64,000 bases of DNA from contig NW_005178434.1 of NCBI RefSeq assembly GCF_000341285.1, positions 1-64,000 of the forward strand, in the 5' to 3' direction. Both the position numbers and the translations under genes were made by a program. This document shows, piece after piece, positions 1 through 12,583 of this stretch. The DNA comes from Galdieria sulphuraria. Its lineage: Eukaryota; Rhodophyta; Bangiophyceae; Galdieriales; Galdieriaceae. Position 1 is the stretch's first letter, and the number at the start of each line of letters is the position of its first letter. The notes beneath the pieces were generated by a model. The model was not told the DNA's origin and did not search any database. It saw only the letters and a list, made by a program, of their open reading frames with translations.

Positions 1-363
1 TATTTCAAAGTCAGCGAAATCTGCACTAGGCATCACTGCTTGTTTGTTCATCAAACAAACGGCAAAATTAGAAGATCAGTTGTCACCGTCGTGAAGGAAT
101 ATTTCAATAATGTGATACAGCTGAGCAAGGTTTACTAGAGTCGGTCGACATACTCTTTGTAGAAGTCGAGTATTTGCGTATTTTACCCCTTCAACAGCTC
201 TGGTAAGTGCTTTAAATTCATTTCACCGCAATATACCAAAGCGATTTTTGGAATGTGGTTTATTCTCTATGCCAATGCAAACAATGCTGGTTTAAAGTAT
301 ACTTTTATTCAAACAAAACGCAACAGTGACATGCCTCCATCATCTTAATTAAACAGTCTACGT
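1..363. other. Upstream intergenic stretch, no gene seen
   Basis: No open frame of convincing length or recognisable protein similarity was found on either strand. It lies downstream of the stop of the sugar transporter, which reads leftwards towards it. It may carry the 3' flank of that gene and part of a neighbour outside the window. Confidence 0.5.
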
Positions 364-2049
364 CTATCCGTCCTTCACTGGCTCACCTGAATGACGACGT
401 AATTCTTCTTCTCTTGCTCTTGATAATGCCACAGCTTTATCATAGGGTGAAATAAGAGGAGTATTGGATACAGGCAAACCCAACAACTTTCGAAGACTTC
501 TCCAACCTGAACGGATATGATACCATGCTATAGTAAATAGTCCTTCTTCGAATACGACTTTCATTTGTTCCAAGGTATATCCTTTGGTTTCAGGAAGGAA
601 TAGAAATTGCATTAATATTCCTAAAAAGTTAAAACCTGCATAGAAACCAAATGATCCTTGTGGTCCCCATGCAGCTTCCATCGAAGGCCAAGAGAAAGAA
701 AGTGCAAAGTTGAAAGCATTCACAAAAAATGTGGTAACCAAAGTTCCTGCTGCACGTACATAAGTAGGAAATACTTCTGCACAGAAGGTCCAAGGCACTG
801 GACCTGCACCAGGAGAATAAGCTACGATGAAGAATATAACTCCAATTATAAAGAATGCCAAGTTCACTTTGCGATCTCCATAAAAGGAAAATAATACCAT
901 CAATAACATTAAAAACATAATTGGAAAAGTGACCAATTGTAATGTTCTTCTCCCATAGCGATCAATAGTAAAGAATACTATCGGAGTAGCCATCATATTC
1001 ACAAAACCTGGAAATAAACTAACTGCAACAGAATCGCGTGAACTCATATGAATGTTCTCTTGAAAGACAGTGTCAATATAATTCATAAAAACATTCATTC
1101 CACTCATTTGTTGAAACAACATTTCCATGATGCCAACCAAAACAGCTCTCCTCAAGAAAGGGAGTCGAATCAACTCCAACATCAAATTTTTGCCTTCTTG
1201 AAGTCTTTCATCTTCTTCAATAGATTTCTTAATACGAATGAAATCCTTTTCAGCAGTTTCTGGATAAAGTCGAAGTTTCATTAAATTACGCTTAGCTTCT
1301 TCCAATCTGCCTCTTTTGATTAACCATCTTGGAGATTCTGGAGCTGTCCATACAAGAAACACTTCAATGATAGAAGGAACCATAGGAGCTCCAATCATAA
1401 TACGCCAACCTGTTACTTTATAATCCACCCAAACAAATATCACGTTCACCAAATAGCCAATAAAGATGCCAATAGTAATTACTTGCTGATATAGAGATAC
1501 TATGCCACCTCTAATACTCGTAGGAGCCATTTCTGCGAGAAATACAGGTGCAGTCTCTCCAATAATACCATAAGAAATGCCAACTACCAGACGCCCAGGA
1601 ATAAATACTTGCCAAGAAGGAGCAAGTGCTTCCCATAAACAGCCACCTGTAGACAAAATGGCTGCTACATATATAGAGAACCTTCTTCCAAAATAAGTAT
1701 TGGTGTATAATGCAACAAATACTCCAATAAAAGTACCAAAATAAATACAAGACACCATAACTCCAACCAAATTGGTTCTAGAAGAAATATGAAAGTGTGG
1801 TTTGTAACCTACTTGTGCTCCACTGATGGCAGAAATATCAATACCATAGAACAATACTGCAACAGAAGCTACAAATACGGACCAATAAAATACTTTGGTT
1901 TGTTTCCATGGATGAAGTTTTTCTTCTTCTGTTAAATATTCATCATCCAAATCTTCAACAGTTTCTTCTTTCCAGTTTTCGTTTTCTGTTTCTGTATATA
2001 TGTTTGCTCTTTCCTCTGTAAACAAATTTTCGTTAGCCGACATACTCAT
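364..2049 (-). CDS. MFS sugar transporter
   Basis: Single-exon protein of about 561 residues with the twelve-helix layout of the sugar porter family (major facilitator superfamily). Visible signature motifs are PESPRWL after the sixth helix, a GRR loop after helix 2, the QQMSGMN segment of helix 7, and PETKG after the last helix. These are the hallmark motifs of hexose and polyol transporters. The N-terminal 45 residues are hydrophilic and acidic. The open frame extends to a TTG at 2058; the first ATG, at 2049, is taken as start, and a second ATG lies two codons later. Substrate cannot be read from the sequence. Osmotrophic red algae such as Galdieria carry many such transporters, so a sugar or polyol uptake role at the plasma membrane is likely but inferred. 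Confidence 0.9.
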   Translation of the reverse strand: MSMSANENLFTEERANIYTETENENWKEETVEDLDDEYLTEEEKLHPWKQTKVFYWSVFVASVAVLFYGIDISAISGAQVGYKPHFHISSRTNLVGVMVSCIYFGTFIGVFVALYTNTYFGRRFSIYVAAILSTGGCLWEALAPSWQVFIPGRLVVGISYGIIGETAPVFLAEMAPTSIRGGIVSLYQQVITIGIFIGYLVNVIFVWVDYKVTGWRIMIGAPMVPSIIEVFLVWTAPESPRWLIKRGRLEEAKRNLMKLRLYPETAEKDFIRIKKSIEEDERLQEGKNLMLELIRLPFLRRAVLVGIMEMLFQQMSGMNVFMNYIDTVFQENIHMSSRDSVAVSLFPGFVNMMATPIVFFTIDRYGRRTLQLVTFPIMFLMLLMVLFSFYGDRKVNLAFFIIGVIFFIVAYSPGAGPVPWTFCAEVFPTYVRAAGTLVTTFFVNAFNFALSFSWPSMEAAWGPQGSFGFYAGFNFLGILMQFLFLPETKGYTLEQMKVVFEEGLFTIAWYHIRSGWRSLRKLLGLPVSNTPLISPYDKAVALSRAREEELRRHSGEPVKDG

Positions 2050-2325
2050 AGCAATCAATAAAACTGAAAATGAGCCCTCGTCCTTTAAGAGAGTGAGATA
2101 ATATCCAATTCAATGGACAAAACATTTTGGGTCGCTTTATACTTCTCTTCGTTTCATTGTGTCCGATAGACAATGGCCATTCTCTATTCAGAAGGATTAT
2201 GTCATTTGGACTTGAACTCGTGAAAAGCATTCTATTCAGAACGGGACAACTGCTCGATAGTCATTATACATGTCCACTTGTCTACTTTTATAAAACAACA
2301 CATTCGGAATTTATTGGATAGTAAA

Positions 2326-3493
2326 TTATTTTGTAGGGTCAACTGCCACTTTGATAGAATTCTTTCCTTCGTTGACATACTGAATACCTTGAATGATATT
2401 GTCTAAACTCAATCAATTCATGAGTGAAAACCGTTCAACAGGACTTTTTCGACGAAGAATTATATGAATAGCCACTTTATATATCCGTTATCTCCACTGC
2501 AATGGGATTTAAGGGTCCATTCAACAGAAGTCCTATCTTTGACAATCGCAAACTCCAGAATTCTTTCATTTTTCCGAATAAGGTTGAGACTTTGTTCTTC
2601 AGTTTTAGGGTTTCCAGTAGCTTCTAAATGACAATTACATCCATTTCCATCTGTCAATTCCTTAAAACCATTCTCACGTTAGTGTTGCGAGGAACCAACA
2701 AGGTTTCTTCTGTCTCAATGAAACAGGGAATTCAGCCAATCAAGCTCTGAAATTCTTCAACGTTGAAAGGCTGAAAGGATAGAAGATGATGCATTCCCTG
2801 AATGGAATTGTGTCTTCAAAGCTGCAACATTGGCTAACGGGTGATCAACTCCACCTATAAACACTAATATCAGAAATAGGCCACTGAAGAATATCTTAAA
2901 GAAGTAAATTTACCAGAGGAAGCTTCAATACTCGGATATGATATCGCGATGATTCAAAATGACCCAGTCTAAATGTATAATCTCAACTAACATTTCTAGA
3001 AAGATCGTTATGCTCATCCATAATGGCCTTTTTAGAAATTTTACATCAGTCTGAATTGAGAATTTGACAACCGTCGCCAGCGGTATACTTTTCTCAGTTA
3101 TTCCTGAGTCTATCAATTAATTCCATAATGGTCACTACTTGAGAATACTGAAAACTTCTATAAGATTCTTGTGAGGATATTTAAGACCAAAAATTTTTAA
3201 ACTATCTTTATTGGTTCACACAAATTGTTTCTCAAAACACTAAAACAATTCAACCCAAATAATGCCCAAAGAGGCAAACAGATATATTTCTACACTTTTT
3301 CTCAAGTCTTCAGAATTTTAAAGTACTCGAAAGTTATATTAGTGCTTCCAAAAGCTGATGCCACCTTGTTAACGATAACTTTCCTTGTATTATCTTTCCA
3401 CGAAAGATTAACCTCAGCTCTTTCTTTTTCAACACTTTGGAAAGCTTTAGAAAAAGTGCCATTTGACACGTCTAAGGATAGTCCACCAGCCAT
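2326..3493 (-). pseudogene. Decayed zinc-type alcohol/polyol dehydrogenase
   Basis: On the minus strand several short pieces match a zinc-dependent medium-chain dehydrogenase (threonine/sorbitol dehydrogenase group). At 2460-2657 there is an EATGNP...EQSLNLIRKN segment typical of the Rossmann domain, followed by LEFAIVKDRTSVEW. At 2326-2400 there is a C-terminal LDNIIQGIQYV...IKVAVDP ending just before a TAA. The pieces lie in different frames, with stops between them. The upstream part (about 2700-3300) is too worn to align by eye. A short open stretch at 3302-3493 starting with ATG may be the original N-terminus, but that is a guess. No intact frame links the parts, so the copy is judged dead. 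How far it extends upstream is uncertain. Confidence 0.6.
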
Positions 3494-3499
3494 TCTCTT

Positions 3500-4622
3500 G
3501 AAAAGTACAACGACTCGTACAACACTTTAGCACTTTAATAACTCTTCTAAAATTTACACTATTTTCTCAAAACAATAAAGATTGTACTTGAGGCGTTCGT
3601 AGGGAAGTTATGAGCCCAACACTGCAAACTCTCCCTTCAAACATTTGGTGAGGAAACCAAGGTCTAATAAAGAAATGCTGAAACAATAGGATCAACCTGG
3701 TCTGCAGAAGATGGAGGAGACAGAGTTTATACAAATGAGACATCCTTCCGGAGTGAAAAGTTCGAATCTGAAAACACAATACTCTCTGACCGATAGTATA
3801 TCAAATATATGTGAATTTGTATAAATATCTGGAGTAGAAGTAACCTTTCCTCAGTTACATTTGGTGAGAGCTACTGCGTGTGAAAAAAGGAAACCGATGA
3901 AACAAAGGAGTTCTGAACAGTTGCCTAGCTTTGAACACGAACTACGAAATTCGGTGGTACTCCTTTTTTGCCACAAGTTGTAAACGATAGTTTGAATAGC
4001 AAAGAAAGGCATTTATTTAAATAAATTCATTGTCCTTGTATTGCTCCATTTCAAGCAAACTTTTATATCAACAACCTTTTCATTATATAGAAAGAGTTGA
4101 CAATCTTGAACTTTTCTAGACCTTGGAATCAAAAACTTTGGCTATTTGTCCATTTCTCTTATCCTTACTCTGAAAAATAGAATATAGAAAACTCTTCAGC
4201 TTTTGTTTATTCAAAGATGTTTTCCTATTTTGGTGGATAACCAATGACTTTACTAACTCTTTTGTCATGTTCCTCTTTTTTTAAATTCTCATTTGAATAG
4301 GCTAGATAAAATAGAATTCTGATTTGTGACTACAATAAATAAAATACTTGATAAAGGAGTAAATAGACACTGTGATGTCTTTATTGTTCTCTATCCAAGT
4401 TTCAAAAATGGAATATCTTCAACAAATGATTCTCACTGATGGAAGATAAAATGAAATACTCTTCAATTCTTAATTTGTACTTTTACGATGAAACTTTAAG
4501 CTATTCAAAAACAAAAGAGCATAATTTGTTTAAATGAAGAGTTGTAGTAGTAGCACCAAACGAGACTAATGAAATTGCCATTCATTCCGTGAAAAGGTCG
4601 GCAAAGGGCAGTCTGATAGAAA
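3500..4622. other. AT-rich intergenic stretch without a recognisable gene
   Basis: Short open frames exist here (for example 3567-3779 on the minus strand), but none has coding character or a recognisable motif. The right end must hold the promoter of the GH31 gene that starts at 4623. The left end may still contain unrecognisable remains of the dehydrogenase pseudogene. Confidence 0.5.
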
Positions 4623-7600
4623 ATGGATTCTTCTTATCCGACCCTGTGTAGTTGGCTTAGAGACTTTAGTCGAAATTCTGTTGCCTTGAAAGATTCCACA
4701 TTTATTTGTAATCAAGGAAGTACAAGGTTTACATTTATCAACGATTACGTAGTTCGTTGTGAACTTGGCAAAAGATTGGAGCAAGAATACTTGTTTGAAG
4801 ACAGATCGTCTTTTTCTTTTTTAAACAGAAACAGTGGGAAGAAGGTATCTTTTCAGGTGCAAGCAATAGAAGAGGAGAAGCTCTTTTTGGAAACTGAGTT
4901 TTTTAAACTATCATATAAACCTCAAAGAGATTGCAATGACTTTAACGGTATTCGAATCTCAACTCTGTCTGTATTTAGACTCAAGTTTATTCAGGTCAGT
5001 TGTTTATCCAATTGAAAGGTTCTGAAAACGCACAGTTTTGTCCTTGTACTGTGGAACAACACTCAAAGCACAACTTGGGAGGTACTTGTCGAACTTTGGA
5101 TGAAGCAAACGGGTGGAAAGTATGCAATTGGAAAGGACAACCTATTGCGCCCGATGTAGATTTGGGTATAGGTATGATTTCCTCCAAAGGTTTTGTGGTA
5201 GTCGATGACTCGAACACTCCACTGTTTGATGAGAGTGGTTGGCCTATTTCTTCTTCACAAAGAAATAATATTTGTGATATTTATATATTTTGCTATGGCT
5301 CCGACTATAGAAAAGCTTTGCAGTTGTTTTGTCAAGTATCAGGAAGAGTGCCATTGATTCCTCGTTACATTTTAGGGAATTGGTGGTCTCGATATTGGCG
5401 TTATTCCGAAGATGAATTGAAAATGCTTATCCAACAATTTGAAAAGTATAGATTGCCATTTTCAGTTTCTATTTTGGACATGGACTGGCGTAAGTAGTAT
5501 TCATTTACCTCTTTGTTGATATTTATGATTTGATAGATATTGTGGACTGCAAATTGCATGATTTTCAAGTTTTTGGTTGTCATCCAGGATGGACAGGATA
5601 CACATGGAATAGAGAATTGTTTCCTAATCCTGCAGCTTTGATTGATTGGCTTCATAAGAAGAATTTAAGAGTTGCTTTAAATTTACATCCTGCAGACGGT
5701 GTTTGGCCTCATGAAGAAGTTTATCACAAGTTTGCCATTTCGATGGGACTATCGGAGAAAGACATCGAAAAGAATAAACCAATTCCATTTGATATTACCA
5801 ATCCATTATTTACAGAGAATTACTTTCGGTTATTGCATCATACACAAGAAGAAGAGAATGGAGTTGATTTTTGGTGGATGGGTAAGTTTCATATCTAATG
5901 AAAGTGTTGAAATGGATTAAGATATTGAACTGTGTAGATTGGCAACAAGGTACGAAAACTTCTCTAGAAGGAGTTGATCCGTTATTTGTCTTGAATCATT
6001 TTCATTATTTGGATCATGGAAGAGAAAAAAGTCGTAGACCTTTTATCTTTTCAAGGTTTCCTGGATTAGGAGGTCAAAGATACCCTATTGGCTTTTCTGG
6101 AGATACTCATGTCACTTGGAGTAAGTTTGAGTCGTTGATTGTATTATTTTGTTAATAGAAATAATCAGATTCCTTGGCCTTTCAACCTTACTTTACTGCA
6201 ACTGCTGCAAATGTTGGATATTTCTATTGGTCTCATGATATTGGAGGACATTTTGCTGGTATAGAAGAACCACAATTATTGGTTCGTTGGATACAGTTTG
6301 GTTTGTTTTCTCCCATTTTAAGACTTCATTCCAACAAAAATCCTTATCATTCACGGTAAGTTCATAATTCTTTTTTTTTTTATGGAAATGATGTTATGAT
6401 ATTTATCTCCAGTCATCCATGGATGTATGATGTGGATATTTTGCAAGCTTGTCAAAATGCAATGCAACAGAGACATTCTTTCATTCCTTACTTATATACA
6501 ATGGCTTGGCGTGCTACTCAATATTGCATTGCATTGATAGAACCGATGTATTATTCACATCCCAACTTTGCCAATGCTTATGCTTGTCCTGGTCAATATT
6601 GGTTTGGTTCGGAATTGATTGTAGCTCCTTTTGTAGAAAGAATTGATTTCTATTCCAAACATTCCAGACAAGTAAGTAATGAAGAATGGAGAGAGACCAT
6701 TCTCAATCATGATATGCTGTTTTAGGTAATATGGTTACCTCCAAGTGTGGCTCCTTGGAGAAATATTTACACTGGAGAAGCTTTTGAAGGAAATCAATGG
6801 CACATTATTTATGGAAGACTTGAAGATATCCCTGTATTCGGTAGGCCTGGTGCGATTATTCCTCTTTCAAGAGATGAAGAAGTGGAGACTGATTCTTATC
6901 GTTTTCCTATCGATAATCCTTGTAAATTGGAACTTGTCGTCATTGTAGGTGATAATGGTAGTTTTCAATTATTAGAAGACGATGGTAGAGTAGAACCTCA
7001 AGTTGAATATGAAAAAGGAGCTTGTATGACCCTTTTGGAGTTGAAATGCGAAAGTAATCGAATAGAAATGAATATTGCTAAAGCACAAGGAGATGTATCG
7101 AGTGTTCCAAAGCAACGAGATTGGAAAGTTACTTTTCTTGGTGTATCAACTTGTTTACATATAACAACTTATTCCAATGGCAGTATTATTTCTTCTACTT
7201 GTCAAGTAGTAAATGAACAGCGAGAATCTATTTCTATCTTCTTGGAGAATATCTCTATCCAATATGATATTAAGATCATACTGGAACCTATTGAGAATAA
7301 CTCAATCTATTCCTTCAGGGATAGGAGAGAAGAAAAGATTCGTCAATTATTGTTTTGTTTCCATCTCAACACTGTGGTTAAAGAGCGTATAGATAATGCT
7401 CTTGATTCATTGAAAAAGGAACCTCATCGCTTGGATGAAATATCGGAACAAATGCTTTCCAATTCTCAAAAGAGAGCCTTGTTGGAATACTTGACATGTT
7501 GTGGTTGTCATTGTGCTTGGAACGCACGTCCTCATGCTCCTTTTGTGGTTTGGAAAACAGATGATAGTTGCATAGAATGTAATTTGTATTGGTATTCTAA

Positions 7601-7769
7601 AAAGGACGGAGAGAAGCAGCCAATAACTTGGGAAGAGAACATGAATGAAATGATATTATGGAAGCAAGTCAGTTATCAAGGAAGAGAGAATATTCCATCC
7701 GATTGGAATTTGTGTATGGAATATGGCAATATTCTGTCTGTTGTATTGGATAATGAATGTCCATTTTAA
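4623..7769 (+). CDS. Glycoside hydrolase family 31 alpha-glucosidase
   Basis: Seven exons: 4623-4947, 4995-5489, 5537-5881, 5938-6120, 6169-6355, 6413-6671, 6726-7769. Joined in phase they give about 945 residues. The order is the GH31 plan: N-terminal beta domain with NLGGT..TLD, then the catalytic barrel and C-terminal beta domains. DMDWH and GWTGYTWN lie near residues 285-305. The catalytic nucleophile is the Asp of WWMDWQQG (about D389), whose codon is itself split by an intron, and the acid/base is the Asp of SGDTHVTW (about D444). The enzyme should hydrolyse terminal alpha-linked glucose from starch, maltose or similar glucans. No signal peptide is visible, so a cytosolic enzyme acting on floridean-starch products fits better than an ER glucosidase II. 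An out-of-frame ATG at 4569 is closed at once, so 4623 is chosen as start. Confidence 0.9.
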
Positions 7770-7969
7770 GAAGACTATTTTGTCATTTTGGAAAGACAAT
7801 AAAAAATAAGATTGGAATATTGAGAGCATCATCAACAATAGTTTTTTGAGAACATATAGCAGTATTTATCATTTCTTTGACTGTTATCCAAAGCTGTCGA
7901 AATCTCAAAGAGGAGGAATCGATCTCTTCATCCATTCATTCATTCTCATTTCTCTCAATTCACTTGGAT

Positions 7970-9630
7970 ATGAAGGGCGTAGGAAAACTCAAACCTAGCT
8001 GTCTATTATATACTACTATTTGGAAGAGAAAGTTTTCAGTTGCACAAGGAGCAGTAGATTCTGGCACCAAGTCTCAAGTCCCTAATAACCTTAATAGTAG
8101 CTTGCAACAAGTAGACACCGAAATATTTGAGTTGATAGAACAAGAGAAAAGAAGACAAACTCGTGGAATTCAACTTATTCCATCGGAGGTAAACGAGCTT
8201 CTATCTATCTTGTAATATTTTTATGTATTTCTCCGCAGAATTTTACGTCTCGAGCAGTATTGGAAGCAATAGGTTCTTGTTTAACCAATAAATACTCTGA
8301 AGGCTATCCAGGAGCAAGGTATTATGGAGGAAATCAGTTCATAGACCAAGTTGAGTCTCTTTGTCAGAAAAGAGCGTTGGAGGCCTTTCATCTTAACCCA
8401 GAAGAGTGGGGAGTGAACGTACAAGCACTGTCTGGTTCACCTGCTAATCTTGCAGTCTATACAGCCTTATTGCGTCCACACGATAGAATTATGGGCTTGG
8501 ATCTTCCTCATGGAGGACACTTATCACATGGGTTTATGACTGCTAAGAAGAGAGTCTCTGCCACAAGTATCTTTTTTGAGTCTATGCCATATCGATTGAA
8601 TGAAAGTACTGGGCTAATAGACTATGATAAGTTGGAAGAAAATGCCGCTCTATTTCATCCCAAGTTGATAATTGCAGGATTCTCTGCTTATTCCAGACAT
8701 TATGATTATGCAAGGTTGGTATTTGTCTATTCTGTACAGAAGACAATAATCCTATGGAATGTATAGAATGCGTAAAATAGCCGATCAAAACGAGTCCTAT
8801 TTGATGGCAGATATTGCACATATATCTGGTTTGGTTGCTGCAGATGTCGTTCCATCTCCATTTCCTTTTGCAGATGTAGTTACAACTACCACACACAAAG
8901 CACTACGTGGTCCTAGAGGCGCTTTGATATTCTATCGCAAGGGAGTCAAAGGCTACCAAAAGAATAATCCAAAGGAGCCAATCTATTATGACCTGGAAAA
9001 TGCTATCAATAGTGCAGTATTTCCAGGTTTGCAAGGGGGTCCTCATAATCACACCATTGGTGCCTTGGCAGTCGCATTGAAATTGGCTACTACGGAAGAA
9101 TTTAAAGCATATCAACAACAAGTTTTAAAGAATTCCAAACGTCTTGCAACCAGGTTACAGGAACGAGGATATCATTTGGTTAGTGGTGGTACTGATAATC
9201 ATTTATTATTAGTTGACCTTCGCCCTAATGGAATGGATGGAGCTAGAGCAGAAAGAGTGTTAGAAATGATTTCTATAGCAGTAAATAAGAATACTGTTCC
9301 TGGTGATAAGAGTGCTTTTACTCCCGGTGGCATTCGAATGGGTACACACGCTATGACTAGTCGTGGACTGTTAGAGAGAGACTTTGATAAGTGAGTTGAA
9401 GTATTGTTTTTGATAGTTTGGAAATAGATTGTTTATGTATTATTAGGATAGCTGAATTAGTGGATGCAGGAGTTTTATTGGCTGCCAAAGTGAAGAAGAA
9501 TTCTGGTCCAAAACTCAAAGACTTTAAGGAAGCTTTGGAAAACTATTCAAATGAAATTGAAAACCTGAAGCAACAAGTTGAAGAATTTGCTTATAGTTTC
9601 GATACTGTAGGTTATACAAAACCACAATAG
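7970..9630 (+). CDS. SHMT: Serine hydroxymethyltransferase, organelle type
   Basis: Exons 7970-8188, 8239-8714, 8767-9390 and 9447-9630 join to about 500 residues. The enzyme interconverts serine and glycine with tetrahydrofolate, using pyridoxal phosphate. Family motifs are plain: [16 protein letters not shown], the DIAHISGL segment, and [13 protein letters not shown], whose Lys (about K276) forms the Schiff base with PLP. The first 30 residues are rich in basic and hydroxyl residues and lack acidic ones, which suggests a mitochondrial (or plastid) targeting peptide. The in-frame extension upstream of 7970 has no ATG. The gene begins about 200 bp after the GH31 stop on the same strand. The mitochondrial form would act in photorespiratory or one-carbon metabolism; location is inferred. 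Confidence 0.93.
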
Positions 9631-9741
9631 AATGGAGTATCTCATCATCTTATGGTTGATTTTTAAGTCGACGGTTGCAATAAAAAGTGGGCTCAGATGC
9701 TTTGTATTTTCCATTATTTCTTATTTTGTAGACGATTCTTA

Positions 9742-10341
9742 ATGTGGATTTGTCGAGCGACGACCAGAAACCTGATCAAAAGACTATGTCCAAGACGTTA
9801 TACCTATATGAGACAATATGTTACTGAACCTCAAGCAGAAAAGGAAACTATTCGAGTTACTTTTGTGTTACAAGATGGAACAAAAAAGGAAATTGAAGCA
9901 CCCATTGGAAAACATATTCTACAGCTAGCTCACGAACACGACATTGACTTGGAAGGTTGGTAATGACAGTTAAAGAAGCTTACCTGGTTTAGGATTATAG
10001 AATTTAGAAAGAGTTGCAAGGCTTTGTACTTATAAAACTTGTTAGGTGCTTGTGAAGGCTCTCTGGCTTGTTCCACTTGCCATGTTTATTTGGACGAGAA
10101 ATCCTACAACAAGTTACCTGAACCTTCAGACGACGAAAACGATATGTTAGATTTGGCCTTTGGACTGACAGAATAGTAAGTTGATAATAAGTAATAACAT
10201 TGATTTATTTCTCAAGTATTCTCAAGTTCAAGGCTGGGTTGTCAGGTAGTTGCCAGTCCAGAATTAGATGGTATGGTCATCACTTTGCCTCCAGCTACTA
10301 GGAATATGATGGTAGATGCACATGTCTCAAAACATCATTAA
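9742..10341 (+). CDS. Adrenodoxin-type [2Fe-2S] ferredoxin, mitochondrial
   Basis: Exons 9742-9955, 10046-10175 and 10227-10341 give about 152 residues. The iron-sulfur ligands appear as [11 protein letters not shown] (three Cys) and a later Cys in SRLGCQVV, the C-x5-C-x2-C...C pattern of vertebrate-type/adrenodoxin ferredoxins (yeast Yah1). [20 protein letters not shown] is the usual acidic partner-binding helix. The N-terminus is rich in Arg and lacks acids, as expected of a mitochondrial presequence. An in-frame ATG at 9697 would add 15 hydrophobic residues; 9742 is preferred because it gives a more typical presequence. The expected role is electron donor for Fe-S cluster assembly in the matrix. 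Confidence 0.88.
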
Positions 10342-10479
10342 GGAGTTTGACAACAATTTGGAGCAACTTGAGTGTATATATAGCAATATATAGTCCCTCC
10401 AACTTGATGGTATGAAGCAACTCTCCATCAAAATGATACCTTGAGGATGATGAAAAGTTTTTCTTCGTTTTCTGCTATT

Positions 10480-10502
10480 GAATGAATGAATGAATGAATG
10501 AA
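10480..10502. repeat. GAAT tetranucleotide microsatellite
   Basis: About five and a half tandem copies of GAAT lie between the ferredoxin stop and the MO25 stop, in the short gap shared by two convergent genes. Confidence 0.8.
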
Positions 10503-10602
10503 TATTCGCCATTCTTCGATTGACAATTGCATCTCAATAAGTACAACTTGTCGTGCATAGCCATACATATATATATCAAAACCCTTTCTAAATACATTAT
10601 GA

Positions 10603-12024
10603 CTATTCTGAACTGAAGGATTCCTTTCCTATACAATTTCTAATCTCTTCTATAATCATTTTGCGGTCTTCTTGAAACTGCTCATCTGCCTAAGGAACAA
10701 GTGCTTTCAATCCCATAAGCCACTACGAAGAGTAATACAATACCCTATCTTCATGAAAATGATCCAAGAACTTCACAAGCTGCTCCTTATTCTTCCATAA
10801 AATATCTTCAATGTCTTTGGGTTTGCTAGGATTAGCTACAAATATCTTGAATATCTGAAAGGCTTCAAATTGAATACTCTTGCTTCTATCTAGTAATAAA
10901 TTCATCACGATCTTCAGATTGTGCGTCTCTGAAATATATTGTCTCATAATAGGGAGATTGGTTCGTTCCGTCAACAAGGAACTCAATAAACGAAGCGACT
11001 AGGATCAATAGATGAGACTTTTATCGAAATAGAATGGTATCCTTACCTGTCTTCTAGTCACATAATTGGAAGACTGCAACAATTGGCGAAAATACTGATT
11101 CATGACTTGGTCATAGTTTGACTGTAAATATTTAGCGACCACTTGTTTATGCTTTGTAAGAAGATCCTTGAAACTAGAAAATGCATCTGAAGCTACATCG
11201 AAGTTGTTGCTTTCAATATAACCAAGAAATAAACCAAACAGGTCAGAATAGAGTAACATTTCTGCTAAAGTTTCATATCGAATGCATTCTCTGAGCATAG
11301 AACCACAAGGAAGAGCAGTTTCTGTATGTTCGTAGCTATACAAAGTAAATTATTTCAGCTACCAAGAGAAGATCCCCTAGAACAACATACCCTTTGATCA
11401 AAGCTTCCAAAATTTGTGGAGTATTTGCTATTCGATCTAAAGCCGTTGGTTTCACAGGAGATCCAGCTGCTTTCAAAGAGGTGTGTAACCTCTGTGTCTC
11501 ACACCTTCGTAGAATGTTATTGAACACTTGTGCTGCGTCCTTACGTGCCTCAAAATCCAGTTCCTAACCATGTTCGAAAACTACTTTAGTAAACAAAATA
11601 AACGTTTCACATAAATAAAGAACGTACATGCATTCCTTGTGCTAATAATAGTAAAAAATCTGTCTCTCCTGCTATTGATGTTACTTCAGTGGCTGCCTCT
11701 TTATCCGCTGAAGAAGATCCACTGGACTCGGAAACAGTTTCACCTTCAGGTACACTTTCTAAACCACGACTCTTGGACTGTTCGCTTTCAGCACGAAGGA
11801 GAATATTCTTTACTTCATCAAGAAACTTGGAGACTTCCAACCGAACCTGCAAGATGCAACAAGAACAACTTGAACCTTGTGTGCATACACCTAAATACAG
11901 AACTTACTTTGTCTATATCATAAGTATCACTCTGAATGTCTTTTTCAATTAAAATAGAAATATTCTGAATAAACTTGTGTGCATTGTCTGAAATGGATCG
12001 TCTTTTTGAAAAGAAACTTAACAT
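10603..12024 (-). CDS. MO25: MO25/CAB39 family scaffold protein
   Basis: Six exons on the minus strand: 11908-12024, 11628-11846, 11391-11563, 11047-11335, 10744-10998 and 10603-10689, about 379 residues. Residues match the armadillo-like MO25 family: MLSFF..R at the start, FNNILRR, GSMLRECIRYE, SDLFGLFLGYIE, FDVASDAFSSFKDLLTKHK, NYVTRRQ.LRLLSSLLT, and a final FQEDRKMII. The last exon is easily missed because exon 5 reads through into its intron and meets a stop at 10723. An internal Ser/Glu-rich insert (about residues 64-93) is unusual for the family. MO25 activates STE20/GCK kinases, in animals with LKB1-STRAD and in fungi in the morphogenesis (RAM) network. It is divergent from separase, sharing the interval 12025-12648. 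Confidence 0.9.
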
Positions 12025-12583
12025 ATCATACAGAAATCACAATGGATAAAAACTGATATTGGCTACGATCGTGTGGAATGAATGGAGATACACGTGGTTA
12101 TACGGCTTGAGAATCTTATGATAAGTGTTATTAGGTTTTCTTAAAGGTGCCTTTTTGAGTATGGAATGAATAGAGATGAACCGAGGATTATTCTTCAAAT
12201 CAAACTGGAAGTTGTTTTCCTAAAATTTGAAAACAACAAGACGGGAAAGGTTTTTGTTCAAGACTGAATCTTGGAAATGTTTGTATGTTTATATTGAATG
12301 CTATTCTTTCTCGCAAAAAGTTGTCTTGGCTTAAAACAAAACTTGCTATAGATGGGAAGAAAACACAAGTCTGTTTGAAGCCTAGACCAATTTGAACCTT
12401 TTCTTAAGAACAAATATAGTCCAAGATGAAACTTGGCAACTCTTAAAAAGTCTACTTCATATACACACACAACCTCTCTCTCTCTACCATTCAATCTCTT
12501 TCGATGTATAACATAGAGAAAGGAATATTTTTCTATAAAGACAAAAGAAAAGACTGAAATTTCAACAGTTTTCTCTCAAAATA

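Noticed and set aside
3567-3779. 70-codon minus-strand open frame
   Set aside because: No recognisable motif and low coding character; could be eroded flank of the pseudogene.
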